44,548 nucleotides of DNA, from the NCBI GenBank assembly GCA_016284355.1, contig JAEEOQ010000094.1:1-44548 (forward strand), written 5' to 3'. Shown piece after piece: positions 32,601 to 41,756 of the stretch (position 1 is its first letter; every line of letters starts with the position of its first letter). The notes below the pieces were generated by a model, which did no database searches, had not been told where the DNA came from, and worked only from the letters and a program-made list of their open reading frames with translations. A program made the position numbers and the translations under genes. The stretch comes from Lachnospiraceae bacterium (GTDB lineage: Bacteria > Bacillota > Clostridia > Lachnospirales > Lachnospiraceae).

Positions 32601-33627
32601 TACCACCGAAGAAGGCGGAATGAAGGCGGTTTGCCTTGTTACCGTAAAAGAAAAGATAGTATCCCTTAAGATGAATAAATCTACTTACAAGCTCGGACTT
32701 GGAAAGAAGTATCAGCTTGAGGCTACAAGTTCCAATAAAACAGCCACAGATCAGACCTATACATGGGTTTCAAGCGATCCTGACATCTGTTCTGTAAATC
32801 AGAGCGGTATAATAAAGGGTCTTAAGCTTGGATATGCCACAATTACAGCTTATGCAAACGATGGCAGCGATGCAGAGGCAGCCTGTGAGGTAAGAGTCAT
32901 TAACCAGGCTACAAACATTACACTTAACACCAGTGTTATGAACATGATCGTTGGCGACAACAGAACATTAAAGGCTACCTTAAAGCCTTCAAATGTTACT
33001 TATAAGAAACCTAAATTCACTTCCGACAATACGGCGGTAGCGATCGTAGATACAGACGGTAAGGTAACTGCAGTAGGTGCAGGTACCTGTAACATTACCG
33101 CAAGACCAAAAGACAACTCGGGGCTTAAGGCTGTCTGCGTTGTTATGGTAAGAAATGCGGTTCCTGCCACAGGGCTTACTTTATCCCAAACTGAGGTAAC
33201 CCTTGGAGTTAACGCAAAAGAGACCATAACATACTCAATAAAGCCTGTAGACAGTACAGACAAGGTGACATGGTCTACAAACAACAAGAATATAGCAAGC
33301 GTAGGAAAGAGTAACGGCGTTATAACCGCAAAGGCTCCGGGCGTTGCTGTAATTACGGCAAAGACCACAAGCGGCAAGACCGCTCAGGTTAAGGTTACCG
33401 TAGTAGGCCTTAATTATTCAAGACTTGAACTTGAACAGTATGATTCTTACAGACTCCGGGTAGAAGGCGTAACATCCGGTATTATATGGGATGTGGACGA
33501 CCCTGATATCTGCACAGTAACAGGCGGACTTGTTAAAGCAAAGAAAGCCGGAACAACATATGTAGTAGCAAGAGTTTCCGGTACCGAGCTTCGTTGCAGA
33601 GTCAGAGTAACGGATATTACGCGTTAA
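29614..33627 (+). CDS. Giant secreted Big_2 (bacterial Ig-like group 2) repeat protein, 1337 aa
   Basis: A signal peptide (basic start, hydrophobic core, cleavage near VKA-AED at residue 32) leads into about 200 residues of unassigned beta-rich sequence. After this come roughly eleven or twelve tandem Ig-like modules to the C-terminus. Each module shows the Big_2 pattern: a W-S-S/N strand, (I/V)A-V-D-x-x-G-x-V-T/K, then G-T-x-x-I-T, with examples such as SSNPKIATVDDNGLVT. There is no LPXTG, SLH, LysM or C-terminal helix, so attachment to the cell is unclear. Such proteins typically mediate adhesion or present other domains. AGGAGG precedes the ATG. recN follows after 37 bases and may be co-transcribed. 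Confidence 0.9.
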   Translation: MRLKRKLAAILIFALVLTCIPLDGLKAVKAAEDAAGSEYPYGFFDNEKVDAFGGLYELKKSSMQLTLKTIKGNSMGSNVKIIFFSQSLENNPVVQVGATGEINDKGESREATVTFIRKGPGFHTISGAIREYATPGAISAGAVEYQDYTFSFQVKVPLKIDRTSNSPTGDYEQLPASPRDTDGFYKRKASDLEEGYTLYLKYPGISHQIHIVGYDIVTGGATKYDYSTSSLDWKMTTKDVSVDDSVATVSDDGSGVVTAVGAGLSTLNIETTVGDTKQSAKVDVVVPLKVSFAPPANATEPSVKYAGFKSADEASGDTMLSATTASDGSISVYTTAFNPLEDVTWEIQNTAKGETNKDVSDWFDISSTSMGDPTTNHEYSRIDIKCAKAGTYRFTGYMKNLDKALSKERVEFKITVPVSYSEKDVWMNVGDKYSMYNNTNIPKASDYTYVSSNPSVASVNSSTGIIKARKYGTATIYAWERALGYADYEAAVAAGKALKCNVHVVDTLALSTEEAEIAVGGTLTLVAQTTDITRPITWTIEEGGEKTVSIDDDGSVSCLVTGLKAGEAVVTASQTIDGVEKSVSCNIKVVADITKLVITPAEVELNIDEYAVLKATPTPKLSAGLVLHWVSSDPSIVEIENPEEKSSTCSIHAMSPGSAAILAVNQNNMVVGSAMVTVLRAPDNIKLSENTVSVAFSAKQYQLRAIISPDTATNQKVVWKSSNPKIATVDDNGLVTFIKHGTVTIIAQSDADATLQDMCEMTIREAVSSLTLDDTSVTLTVGSTKRLSYEVLPETAYDRSVTFVSMDTKVATVNSTGLITAKKPGTTYITITTNDGGLSKVCTVTVKQEATVLKLDATALVLDVGESYALEATFTPKTVTESKLTWASNDNKVAKVDAKGRVTATGEGDCIISCTTTNNITVFCYVKVRQPVTGVEIEDERITIDKGEEYQLTANVLPDNASNTNVIWESENTEIATVDEDGVVTGRQGGATLITATTEEGGMKAVCLVTVKEKIVSLKMNKSTYKLGLGKKYQLEATSSNKTATDQTYTWVSSDPDICSVNQSGIIKGLKLGYATITAYANDGSDAEAACEVRVINQATNITLNTSVMNMIVGDNRTLKATLKPSNVTYKKPKFTSDNTAVAIVDTDGKVTAVGAGTCNITARPKDNSGLKAVCVVMVRNAVPATGLTLSQTEVTLGVNAKETITYSIKPVDSTDKVTWSTNNKNIASVGKSNGVITAKAPGVAVITAKTTSGKTAQVKVTVVGLNYSRLELEQYDSYRLRVEGVTSGIIWDVDDPDICTVTGGLVKAKKAGTTYVVARVSGTELRCRVRVTDITR

Positions 33628-33664
33628 GTGAGATTAGGTTAATTACTTATAAAGGGGAAAAAAG

Positions 33665-35344
33665 TTGTTATCTTATTTACATGTAAAGAATTTTGCGATA
33701 ATAGATGAGCTTGAGGTTTCTTTCGGTGAGGGCCTTAATATCCTTACCGGAGAGACCGGAGCAGGTAAATCTGTTATCCTTGGATCTATCAATCTGGCAC
33801 TGGGAGCAAAGGCTTCCGGTGCCTTGATAAGGACGGGCGCACAAATGGCATTTGTGGAGCTCGTTTTTGACGTTGATGCGGAAAAAGCCGAAAAACTTGC
33901 GGCTCTTGATGTTTTTCCTGAAGACGGACAGGTTGTTATAACAAGACGAATTCAGGAAAACAAGAGTACAAGCAAGATAAACGGCGAGACGGTAACTCTT
34001 TCTCAGATCAAGGCCGTGGCGTCTTTACTTCTTGATATTCACGGACAGCATGAGCACCAGTCTTTGCTCTCAAACAAAAACCACCTTGCGATACTTGACA
34101 AATACTGCGGTAAAGAGGCAGAAGACCTTCTTTTGCAGGTAAAAGAAAAGTTAAAAGAGTATAAGGAGCTTAAGGCTGAAAAACAGGATCTTCTTGCAAA
34201 ACAGGACGCAAGAGAGCTTGATTTCCTTGAGTACGAGATAAACGAGATCGAAGAGCTTGATATAAAAGAAGGGGAGGAAGAAGAACTTGCTGCCTCTCTT
34301 CGCAAGATGACAAGCGGCAGGAAGATATACGATGCTCTTGAAAATGCAAAGCTTCATACAGGAAGCGACGAAGGGGCGGGAGATGCCCTTGGCAGAGCGG
34401 TTCGTGAGCTTTCTTCCGTAAGTTCCATAGATAAGGATCTTGAAGATTTTTACAGCAAGGCTCTTGAGATCGAAGAACTTCTTCGTGACCTTAATTATGG
34501 CATAGCCGATTACGCGGAAAGCTGCATTTACGATGAAGAAGAGATGGCAGAAACGGAAAATCGTCTTGATGCCATAAGAAACGTATTTAACAAACACGGC
34601 GGAAGCTATGAGAGCGCCATGAAGTTTTTTGAGGAAGCAAGCGAAAAGGTAGGAAAACTTCGGGACCTTGACAACTATCTTCTTTCTCTTGATAAAAAGA
34701 TAGACAAGGCAGATAACGAGCTAAAGGATATCTGCGGCAGGCTCTCAAAGGTAAGAAAAGAAAACGCGAAGGTCCTTGAAAAGGAAATAACACAGGCTCT
34801 TATCGACCTTAATTTCCTTGATGTTAAGTTCTCTATCGGATTTACGGAAACAGAAGGCTTTACCGGAAGCGGCAGCGATACGGTAACATTCCTTATTTCA
34901 ACAAACCCAGGCGAGCCCCTCAGACCGCTTTCTGAAATCGCTTCAGGCGGTGAGCTTTCAAGAGTCATGCTTGCCATTAAATCTGTTATGGCAGAGGCAG
35001 ACGAGATACCTACACTTATTTTTGATGAGATCGACACCGGTATCAGCGGGCGTACTGCGCAGAAGGTTGCAGAAAAGATGGCAAAGATCGCAGTTACCCA
35101 CCAGGTATTTGCCATTACCCACCTTGCTCAGATTGCTGCTATGGCAGATGTACATTTCCTTATCGAAAAGGGCGTGAGCGAAGATCGTACCGCCACATCC
35201 ATAAGAAAGCTTGAAAAGAGCGAGCAGACAGGGGAACTTGCAAGGATAATAGGCGGTGCAAGGATAACCGACAGCGTTCTTGAAAGTGCCGCTGAAATGA
35301 AAAAGCTGGCAGACGAACATAAAAATACTATAAAATCGCATTAA
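33665..35344 (+). CDS. recN: DNA repair protein RecN
   Basis: The 559-residue SMC-like ATPase has Walker A GETGAGKS (29-36), a long central coiled coil with KAEKQDLLAKQDAREL-type heptads, signature ASGGELSRVML near 425 and Walker B LIFDEIDTGISG near 451. RecN acts early at double-strand breaks, holding DNA ends together. The start is TTG at 33665, seven bases after AAGGGG, with no in-frame ATG at the conserved N-terminus. In Bacillus recN directly follows the arginine repressor gene; here it follows the Big_2 gene. Confidence 0.95.
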   Translation: MLSYLHVKNFAIIDELEVSFGEGLNILTGETGAGKSVILGSINLALGAKASGALIRTGAQMAFVELVFDVDAEKAEKLAALDVFPEDGQVVITRRIQENKSTSKINGETVTLSQIKAVASLLLDIHGQHEHQSLLSNKNHLAILDKYCGKEAEDLLLQVKEKLKEYKELKAEKQDLLAKQDARELDFLEYEINEIEELDIKEGEEEELAASLRKMTSGRKIYDALENAKLHTGSDEGAGDALGRAVRELSSVSSIDKDLEDFYSKALEIEELLRDLNYGIADYAESCIYDEEEMAETENRLDAIRNVFNKHGGSYESAMKFFEEASEKVGKLRDLDNYLLSLDKKIDKADNELKDICGRLSKVRKENAKVLEKEITQALIDLNFLDVKFSIGFTETEGFTGSGSDTVTFLISTNPGEPLRPLSEIASGGELSRVMLAIKSVMAEADEIPTLIFDEIDTGISGRTAQKVAEKMAKIAVTHQVFAITHLAQIAAMADVHFLIEKGVSEDRTATSIRKLEKSEQTGELARIIGGARITDSVLESAAEMKKLADEHKNTIKSH

Positions 35345-35359
35345 AATATAAAATACCAC

Positions 35360-35388
35360 TTGAAATTTTTGCGAAAAACGTTTATCAT
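35360..35388 (+). promoter_or_regulatory. gap promoter
   Basis: TTGAAA (35360-35365), a 17-bp spacer and TATCAT (35383-35388), about 70 bp before the gap ATG. It probably also serves pgk and tpiA. Confidence 0.75.
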
Positions 35389-35460
35389 GTTTGTGGGATT
35401 TGGTAAAAAATTATCAAAAATCAAAAGTAAAAATCTATTTACTAATAGGAGGAATTAATC

Positions 35461-36489
35461 ATGGCAGTTAAAGTTGCGATTAATGGTTTTGGCCGTATCG
35501 GTCGTCTTGCTTTCAGACAGATGTTTGATGCTGAGGGATATGAGGTAGTAGCTATCAACGATCTTACAGATCCAGCTATGCTCGCTCATCTTCTTAAGTA
35601 TGATACAGCACAGGGCGGATACTGTGGAAAGATCGGTGAAGGTCTTCATACAGTAGAGGCTGCTGAAGGCGCAATCGTAGTAGACGGAAAGAAGATCACT
35701 ATCTACAAAGAGGCAGATGCTTCTAAGCTTCCTTGGGGACAGCTTGATGTAGACGTAGTACTTGAGTGTACCGGTTTCTACTGCTCAAAGGATAAGTCAA
35801 TGGCACATATTAACGCAGGTGCAAAGAAGGTTGTTATTTCAGCTCCTGCAGGAAATGACCTTAAGACTATCGTATTCAGCGTAAATGAGAAGACACTTAC
35901 AAAGGATGATCAGATCATTTCTGCTGCATCTTGTACAACAAACTGTCTTGCTCCTATGGCAGATGCACTTAATAAATATGCACCTATCCAGAGCGGTATC
36001 ATGAGCACAATCCATGCTTACACAGGTGACCAGATGATCCTTGACGGACCACACAGAAAGGGTGACCTTAGAAGAGCACGTGCAGGCGCTGCAAACATCG
36101 TTCCTAACTCTACAGGTGCTGCAAAGGCTATCGGCCTTGTTATTCCAGAGCTTAACGGAAAGCTCATCGGTAGCGCACAGAGAGTTCCTGTTCCTACAGG
36201 TTCTACTACAATCCTTACAGCAGTTGTTAAGGGTAAAGACGTTACCAAAGAGGGCATCAATGCTGCAATGAAGGCTGCTGCAAGCGCTTCATACGGCTAC
36301 AATGAGGATCCTATCGTTTCTTCAGACGTTATCGGTATGAAGTTCGGTTCACTCTTTGATGCTACACAGACTATGGTTGCTCCAATCGCTGACGATCTCT
36401 ATGAGGTTCAGGTTGTTTCATGGTATGACAACGAGAACTCATACACAAGCCAGATGGTTCGTACAATCAAGTACTTCGCTGAGCTGTAA
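35461..36489 (+). CDS. gap: Glyceraldehyde-3-phosphate dehydrogenase
   Basis: The 342-residue enzyme has the NAD-binding [10 protein letters not shown], catalytic Cys158 in SCTTNC (157-162), His185 in [10 protein letters not shown], and the conserved end [15 protein letters not shown]. It oxidises glyceraldehyde 3-phosphate to 1,3-bisphosphoglycerate. AGGAGG precedes the ATG. Frequent favoured codons (GCT, ACA, CTT) fit high expression. It starts a glycolytic cluster in pathway order. Confidence 0.97.
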   Translation: MAVKVAINGFGRIGRLAFRQMFDAEGYEVVAINDLTDPAMLAHLLKYDTAQGGYCGKIGEGLHTVEAAEGAIVVDGKKITIYKEADASKLPWGQLDVDVVLECTGFYCSKDKSMAHINAGAKKVVISAPAGNDLKTIVFSVNEKTLTKDDQIISAASCTTNCLAPMADALNKYAPIQSGIMSTIHAYTGDQMILDGPHRKGDLRRARAGAANIVPNSTGAAKAIGLVIPELNGKLIGSAQRVPVPTGSTTILTAVVKGKDVTKEGINAAMKAAASASYGYNEDPIVSSDVIGMKFGSLFDATQTMVAPIADDLYEVQVVSWYDNENSYTSQMVRTIKYFAEL

Positions 36490-36513
36490 TCAGTTCTTTA
36501 TTTCAGACCTAGC

Positions 36514-36546
36514 AGGGTCCGGTCTTTATTGGACCGGGCCCTTTCT
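36514..36546 (+). terminator. Hairpin between gap and pgk, weak terminator
   Basis: An 11-bp GC-rich stem (36514-36524 with 36532-36542, one G-U) and a short T-rich tail (TTCT). The poor U-tract and absence of a promoter before pgk suggest partial read-through that keeps gap mRNA above pgk. Confidence 0.65.
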
Positions 36547-36579
36547 ATTACAAAAAAATAATTTTCGGAGGATTATGTC

Positions 36580-37812
36580 ATGTCATTAAACAAGAAATCA
36601 GTTGACGATTTTAATGCAAAGGGCAGAAGAGTTCTTGTACGTTGCGACTTCAACGTACCTTTAAAAGACGGTAAGATCACAGACGAGACTCGTATCGTAG
36701 CTGCTCTTCCTACTATCAACAAACTTATCAAAGACGGCGGAAAGGTTATCCTTTGCTCACATCTTGGTAAGGTTAAAGAAGGACCAAACGAGAAAGAATC
36801 ACTTGCTCCTGTTGCTGTAGCTCTTTCAGAAAAGCTTGGCAAAGAAGTTAAGTTTATTGCAGATTATAACGTAACAGGCGCTGAGACTACAGCAGCTGTT
36901 AACGCTATGAAAGAGGGAGACGTTATCCTTCTTCAGAATACACGTTTCCGCGGTAAAGAAGAGACAAAGCCGGGCGATGCAGGCGAGGCTTTCGCTAAAG
37001 AGCTTGCAGATCTTGCAGACGATTTCGTATGCGACGCTTTCGGTTCAGCTCACAGAGCTCATGCTTCTGTATCTGTTGTTACAAAGTACATCAAAGAAAA
37101 GGGCGGCACAAACGCAGTTGGATACCTTATGCAAAAAGAGATCGATTTCCTCGGTAATGCAGTAGAGAATCCTGTTCGTCCATTCGTAGCTATACTTGGC
37201 GGTGCTAAGGTTGCAGATAAGCTTAACGTTATCAATAACCTTCTTGAGAAGTGTGACACACTTATCATCGGTGGCGGTATGGCTTTCACATTCCTTAAGG
37301 CTAAGGGATATGAGATTGGTAAGTCACTTGTTGATGATGAGAAAATCGATTACTGTAAGGAAATGATGGCTAAGGCTGAAAAGCTTGGAAAGAAGCTTCT
37401 TCTTCCTATCGATACAGTTGTTGCTGACGGTTTCCCTGATCCTATCGACGGACCTATTGAGACTTCTGTTGTAGATTCAAGTGCTATCCCTGCAGATAAA
37501 GAGGGTCTTGATATCGGACCTAAGACACGTGAACTCTTTGCAGATGCTGTTAAGAGCGCTAAGACCGTTGTTTGGAACGGACCTATGGGCGTATTCGAGA
37601 ACCCAACACTTGCACAGGGTACTATCGCTGTTGCTAAGGCTCTTGCAGAGACAGACGCTACTACAATTATCGGTGGTGGTGATTCAGCTGCAGCTTGCAA
37701 CCAGCTTGGTTTTGCAGATAAGATGAGCCACATTTCAACAGGTGGCGGCGCTTCACTTGAGTTCCTTGAGGGTAAGGAGCTTCCGGGCGTATACGCAGCT
37801 GACGACAAATAA
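36580..37812 (+). CDS. pgk: Phosphoglycerate kinase
   Basis: The 410-residue enzyme has RCDFNVPL (21-28), the substrate-binding AHRAHASV segment, [10 protein letters not shown], and the nucleotide-binding GGGDSAAA near 365 with [13 protein letters not shown] close to the end. It transfers phosphate from 1,3-bisphosphoglycerate to ADP. GGAGG precedes the ATG. tpiA follows after 44 bases containing a small hairpin. Confidence 0.97.
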   Translation: MSLNKKSVDDFNAKGRRVLVRCDFNVPLKDGKITDETRIVAALPTINKLIKDGGKVILCSHLGKVKEGPNEKESLAPVAVALSEKLGKEVKFIADYNVTGAETTAAVNAMKEGDVILLQNTRFRGKEETKPGDAGEAFAKELADLADDFVCDAFGSAHRAHASVSVVTKYIKEKGGTNAVGYLMQKEIDFLGNAVENPVRPFVAILGGAKVADKLNVINNLLEKCDTLIIGGGMAFTFLKAKGYEIGKSLVDDEKIDYCKEMMAKAEKLGKKLLLPIDTVVADGFPDPIDGPIETSVVDSSAIPADKEGLDIGPKTRELFADAVKSAKTVVWNGPMGVFENPTLAQGTIAVAKALAETDATTIIGGGDSAAACNQLGFADKMSHISTGGGASLEFLEGKELPGVYAADDK

Positions 37813-37832
37813 AAGCCGTAGCGTTGGCTTTT
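37811..37832 (+). other. Small hairpin between pgk and tpiA
   Basis: Arms AAAAGCC (37811-37817) and GGCTTTT (37826-37832) enclose eight bases just after the pgk stop. Without a T-run it is more likely an mRNA-processing or stability element than a terminator. Confidence 0.45.
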
Positions 37833-37856
37833 ATAACAATTGAAGGAGATTTTAAA

Positions 37857-38603
37857 ATGGCAAGAAGAAAAATTGTTGCAGGAAACTGGAAGATGAACAT
37901 GACTCCTAGCCAGGCAGTTGCACTTTGCGCTGAACTTAAGGATCTTGTTAAATCTGACAGCGTTGACGTAGTTTACTGCGTACCTGCTATAGATATCGTT
38001 CCTGTAGTAGAGGCTGTTAAAGGCACAAACGTACAGGTCGGTGCAGAAAATATGTATTTTGAAGAGAAAGGTGCTTACACAGGTGAGATCGCAGCTAACA
38101 TGCTTGTTGATGCAGGTGTTAAGTACGTTATCATCGGTCACTCAGAGAGAAGAGATTACTTCAAAGAGGACGATGCTCTTCTTAACAAGAAAGTTAAAAA
38201 GGCATTTGAGGCAGGTCTTACACCTATCCTTTGCTGCGGCGAGAGCCTTGAGCAAAGAGAGATGGGCGTTACCATGGACTGGATCAGATTCCAGATCAAG
38301 TCTGACCTTGTAGGCGTAAGCGCAGATCAGGTTAAGAAGATGGTTATCGCTTACGAGCCAATCTGGGCTATCGGAACAGGTAAGACAGCTACAACCGAGC
38401 AGGCTCAGGAAGTTTGCAAGGGCATCAGAGACTGCATCGCTGAAGTTTATGACAAGGCTACAGCAGAGGAAGTTCGTATTCAGTACGGCGGATCTGTTAA
38501 TGCAGGCAACGCAGCAGAGCTTTTTGCTCAGCCTGACATCGACGGCGGTCTTGTAGGCGGCGCTTCACTTAAGGCTGACTTTGGTAAGATCGTAAATTAC
38601 TAA
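37857..38603 (+). CDS. tpiA: Triosephosphate isomerase
   Basis: The 248-residue enzyme has Asn10 and Lys12 in AGNWKMN, electrophile His95 in IGHSERR, and base Glu167 in [12 protein letters not shown], then YGGSVNAGN and GLVGGASL. It interconverts dihydroxyacetone phosphate, the substrate of MgsA, and glyceraldehyde 3-phosphate. The ATG at 37857 after GAAGGAG fits the family; an upstream start at 37824 is rejected. A strong hairpin follows. Confidence 0.97.
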   Translation: MARRKIVAGNWKMNMTPSQAVALCAELKDLVKSDSVDVVYCVPAIDIVPVVEAVKGTNVQVGAENMYFEEKGAYTGEIAANMLVDAGVKYVIIGHSERRDYFKEDDALLNKKVKKAFEAGLTPILCCGESLEQREMGVTMDWIRFQIKSDLVGVSADQVKKMVIAYEPIWAIGTGKTATTEQAQEVCKGIRDCIAEVYDKATAEEVRIQYGGSVNAGNAAELFAQPDIDGGLVGGASLKADFGKIVNY

Positions 38604-38614
38604 TAAAACTTATT

Positions 38615-38658
38615 CAGGGTCATATAAACAGTCAGCTGTTCATATGGCCCTGTATTTA
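38615..38658 (+). terminator. Terminator after tpiA
   Basis: A 17-position stem (38615-38631 with 38636-38652) with one G-U and one A-C mismatch and a TCAG loop, followed by a short T/A-rich tail. It should stop most glycolytic transcripts before the next surface-protein gene. Confidence 0.75.
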
Positions 38659-38706
38659 ATTAAACTTAGATTTGGGCTCTAGGTAAAGTCCTTATGAGGA
38701 GGAAAT

Positions 38707-40020
38707 ATGACTAGATCACGCACATTAAGAATACTTGTAACTGTTTTTATCTTAATCCTTATGTTTGTTCCTGCTACAGGTGTTTTTGCAGCTGAAACAG
38801 AGAAGGATTTATTTAAGAAGGTGAACTTTTACTTTAAAAATGAGAGCGTATCCATGCACATAGGAGATCAAACCGGTTCATTGCTTATTCCTATTGCAGA
38901 TACAGGTGCTCTTGATAATGAGACTAATATAAAGGTTGTTGATATTCTTAATTCAGAGGACTTTAAGAAAAGCCAGGTTTATACATCAAGTGATCCGGAA
39001 GTAGTATGCTTTATTGATACAAAAAACGGTCCGGTTAACTATGTTGGTGAGGTAACGGAGTGTCAGGGGATTCCCATGATAAAGGCCCTTAAAGAAGGGA
39101 AGGCAGTGATCACTCTTAAGTATCCTTCAATAGGAAAAAGCATAGAGTGTCAGATAACAGTTGCAGGCACCGGACTGTATTGCAGATCTTATAAGTATTA
39201 TGCGGGAAATTCCTATGTATTTCAGCTTAAAGGCAGGGATGTCACACCGGTATCATTTAAAAGTTCAGACAAGACGATAGCTAAGGTAGATGAGAAAACC
39301 GGCGAGGTGACCACGTTAAAAAAAGGAAAAGTCACTATAAGTTGTAAGGCTTCCGACGGAAATACCTACAAGAAAAAGATCACGATCGCAAAGCCCGGCA
39401 TAAGTCAGACTAAGATTATCATAAATCCTTATGTAAATGCAGATGGAAAGCACCCTGATTATATTAAAAATTTTCCTTTGGTAGTGTATGGATACAATGT
39501 CAAAAAGTGGAAAACTTCAGACAAAAAGGTTGCCGTTGTGGAAGAACTAAAGATTGACGAATACACCTCAATAGGTTTTGTTAAATACAAAGGCAATGGA
39601 AGCTGCACGATCACAGCTTATACAACTGACGGAAAGAAACTTAAGTGTAAAGTAAAAGCAAAGGGAGTAGAGTTTAGTGCAGAGACTCTCCTTTCCATAA
39701 ACGGTTATCCTGAAAGCAAGCTTAAAAAGACATATCCCGAATTTTACAAAACAATAAACAAAAAACTGGATTATGGTAATGTTGTTGTCTGGACGGTAGT
39801 TGATGATAAAATAAAACTTAATAACGGAAACAAGGCGGTAACAGTTGATGCTGATACATGCAATAAAATGATAAATAAGCTCGATCAGCGATTCCCTTAT
39901 GATGGACATGCTGCATATGAACTTTGTAATACAGGTCTTGTAAAACCTGAGAAAAAAAGCCAGATACAGCCGATGCTGTCAACATATGTATTCTACATTA
40001 AAAATAAAGGAATATATTAA
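38707..40020 (+). CDS. Secreted Ig-like (Big_2-type) protein, 437 aa
   Basis: A signal peptide with likely cleavage at VFA-AET (about residue 29) is followed by beta-rich sequence holding at least two or three Big_2-like modules: YTSSDPEVVCFID, FKSSDKTIAKVDEKTGEVTTLKKGKVTISCKAS (cited by SSDKTIAKVD), and TSDKKVAVVEE. The C-terminal 120 residues are different and unassigned. No cell-wall anchor is visible. AGGAGG precedes the ATG. It is out of place within a glycolytic cluster, between tpiA and gpmI, and no clear promoter was found, so read-through from tpiA or a weak promoter must drive it. Confidence 0.82.
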   Translation: MTRSRTLRILVTVFILILMFVPATGVFAAETEKDLFKKVNFYFKNESVSMHIGDQTGSLLIPIADTGALDNETNIKVVDILNSEDFKKSQVYTSSDPEVVCFIDTKNGPVNYVGEVTECQGIPMIKALKEGKAVITLKYPSIGKSIECQITVAGTGLYCRSYKYYAGNSYVFQLKGRDVTPVSFKSSDKTIAKVDEKTGEVTTLKKGKVTISCKASDGNTYKKKITIAKPGISQTKIIINPYVNADGKHPDYIKNFPLVVYGYNVKKWKTSDKKVAVVEELKIDEYTSIGFVKYKGNGSCTITAYTTDGKKLKCKVKAKGVEFSAETLLSINGYPESKLKKTYPEFYKTINKKLDYGNVVVWTVVDDKIKLNNGNKAVTVDADTCNKMINKLDQRFPYDGHAAYELCNTGLVKPEKKSQIQPMLSTYVFYIKNKGIY

Positions 40021-40024
40021 ATGA

Positions 40025-40053
40025 TTGAAGCATCACAAAAAATGTGTTATTGT
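40025..40053 (+). promoter_or_regulatory. gpmI promoter
   Basis: TTGAAG (40025-40030), a 17-bp spacer ending in TGT (extended -10) and TATTGT (40048-40053). Confidence 0.5.
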
Positions 40054-40102
40054 ATTGAAGAAAAAACATAAAAATTAACATATAAGAAATGGAGAAATAA
40101 AT

Positions 40103-41641
40103 ATGAGAAAACCGGTAGTATTAATGGTACTTGACGGATACGGTCTTAATGACCGCAAAGACGGCAATGCGATCGCTATCGCAAATACCCCTGTTATGGA
40201 TAAGCTTATGGCTGAATGTCCATTTGCAAAGGGTAATGCCAGCGGTCTTGCTGTAGGTCTTCCTGACGGACAGATGGGTAACTCAGAGGTTGGCCACATG
40301 AACATCGGCGCAGGAAGGATCATTTATCAGGACCTTACAAGAATCACAAAATCGATCCAGGACGGAGATTTCTTTACAAACAAGGCTCTCCTTACTGCTA
40401 TTGAAAACTGCAAGAAGAACAACAGTGATCTTCACCTTTGGGGTCTTCTTTCAGACGGCGGTGTTCATTCACACAACACACATCTTTACGGACTTTTAGA
40501 GCTTTGCAAAAAGCAGGGTCTTGAAAATGTTTATGTACATGCTTTCCTTGACGGACGTGATACACCTCCTGCTTCAGGAAAAGATTTCCTTATGCAGCTT
40601 GAAGCAAAGATGAAGGAAATCGGCGTTGGTAAGATCGCTTCCATCTCAGGCCGTTACTACGCTATGGACAGAGATAATAACTGGGACAGAGTAAAGAAGG
40701 CTTACGATTCTCTTACAATAGGCGAAGGCGTTAAGGCAACAAGCGTAGAAAAAGCTATGGATGATTCTTACGCAGCAGAAGTAACAGATGAGTTCGTACT
40801 TCCTACTGTTATTACAGACGAGGCCGGAAAGCCTCTTTCACTTGTTAAAGACGGCGATTCCGTTATCTTCTTTAACTTCCGTCCGGACAGAGCCCGTGAG
40901 ATCACAAGAGCTTTCTGCGACGATAAGTTTACAGGCTTTGAAAGACCTTTCCTTAAGCTTACATATGTATGCTTTAAAGATTACGATGAGACAATTCCAA
41001 ACAAGACCATCGCATTTGAAAAAGAGTCAATCAAGAACACATTTGGCGAGTTCCTTGCAGCAAACGGCAAAAAGCAGCTTCGTCTTGCCGAGACAGAAAA
41101 GTATGCTCACGTAACATTCTTCTTTAACGGCGGCGTTGAGGAGCCAAATGTGGACGAGGCAAGACTTCTTGTTAATTCACCAAAGGATGTTGCCACATAT
41201 GACCTTAAGCCTGAGATGAGCGCTCCTGAGGTTGGTATGGATCTTGTTGAGGCTATTAAGTCAGATAAATACGATGTTATCGTTATCAACTTTGCTAACC
41301 CTGATATGGTTGGCCACACAGGTGTTATCGAGGCTGCGGTTAAGGCTGTAGAGAAGATCGATGAGCTTGTTGGTAAGGCAGTAGATGCCGTTAAGGAAAT
41401 GGGCGGCGTTCTCTTTATCTGTGCAGACCACGGAAATGCAGAGAAGATGATCGATTACGAGACAGGTGAGCCTCATACAGCTCACACCACAAACCCTGTT
41501 CCGTTTATCCTTGTAAACTACGATGAGGGAGTTAAGCTTCGCGAAGGCGGATGCCTTGCAGATATCGCACCTACTCTTATCGAGATCATGGGTATGGAGC
41601 AGCCAAAAGAGATGACAGGAAAGTCACTTATTGTAAGATAA
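40103..41641 (+). CDS. gpmI: 2,3-bisphosphoglycerate-independent phosphoglycerate mutase
   Basis: The 512-residue metalloenzyme has the alkaline-phosphatase-type metal site LDGYGLND with Asp11, the phosphoserine site GNSEVGH with Ser61, HLWGLLSDGGVHSH, FLDGRDTPP, NFRPDRARE and the closing ADHGNAEKM. It converts 3- to 2-phosphoglycerate using manganese. It completes gap-pgk-tpiA-gpmI; eno is not in the window. GGAG precedes the ATG and a strong terminator follows. Confidence 0.97.
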   Translation: MRKPVVLMVLDGYGLNDRKDGNAIAIANTPVMDKLMAECPFAKGNASGLAVGLPDGQMGNSEVGHMNIGAGRIIYQDLTRITKSIQDGDFFTNKALLTAIENCKKNNSDLHLWGLLSDGGVHSHNTHLYGLLELCKKQGLENVYVHAFLDGRDTPPASGKDFLMQLEAKMKEIGVGKIASISGRYYAMDRDNNWDRVKKAYDSLTIGEGVKATSVEKAMDDSYAAEVTDEFVLPTVITDEAGKPLSLVKDGDSVIFFNFRPDRAREITRAFCDDKFTGFERPFLKLTYVCFKDYDETIPNKTIAFEKESIKNTFGEFLAANGKKQLRLAETEKYAHVTFFFNGGVEEPNVDEARLLVNSPKDVATYDLKPEMSAPEVGMDLVEAIKSDKYDVIVINFANPDMVGHTGVIEAAVKAVEKIDELVGKAVDAVKEMGGVLFICADHGNAEKMIDYETGEPHTAHTTNPVPFILVNYDEGVKLREGGCLADIAPTLIEIMGMEQPKEMTGKSLIVR

Positions 41642-41655
41642 ATTAAATAATACCT

Positions 41656-41695
41656 ATACCGGGCAGTTGTGCTTACAGCTGCCCGGTATTTTTTT
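41656..41695 (+). terminator. Terminator of gpmI
   Basis: An 11-bp perfect stem (41656-41666 with 41679-41689), a 12-base loop and a seven-T tail. Confidence 0.92.
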
Positions 41696-41699
41696 ACAC

Positions 41700-41732
41700 A
41701 TGTACCAGGTACATATGTAATTCCCGGTACAT
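41700..41732. repeat. Three GGTACAT half-sites (putative regulator site)
   Basis: ATGTACC-A-GGTACAT forms a perfect palindrome at 41700-41714, and a third GGTACAT follows at 41726-41732. They lie 25-57 bp upstream of the -35 of the ABC exporter operon, a position typical of activator binding. Confidence 0.6.
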
Positions 41733-41756
41733 CTGTTTTGTTTAGCAAATTTTTAC

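Noticed and set aside
29614-33627. LPXTG-anchored surface protein
   Set aside because: The C-terminus ends within an Ig-like module, with no sorting motif or hydrophobic tail.
37824-37856. Upstream start for triosephosphate isomerase
   Set aside because: It lies in the hairpin after pgk and adds residues not seen in the family; ATG 37857 has a strong ribosome site.
37350-38141. 263-residue minus-strand frame across pgk and tpiA
   Set aside because: It is antisense to two well-supported glycolytic genes and their spacer, with no promoter or recognised motif.
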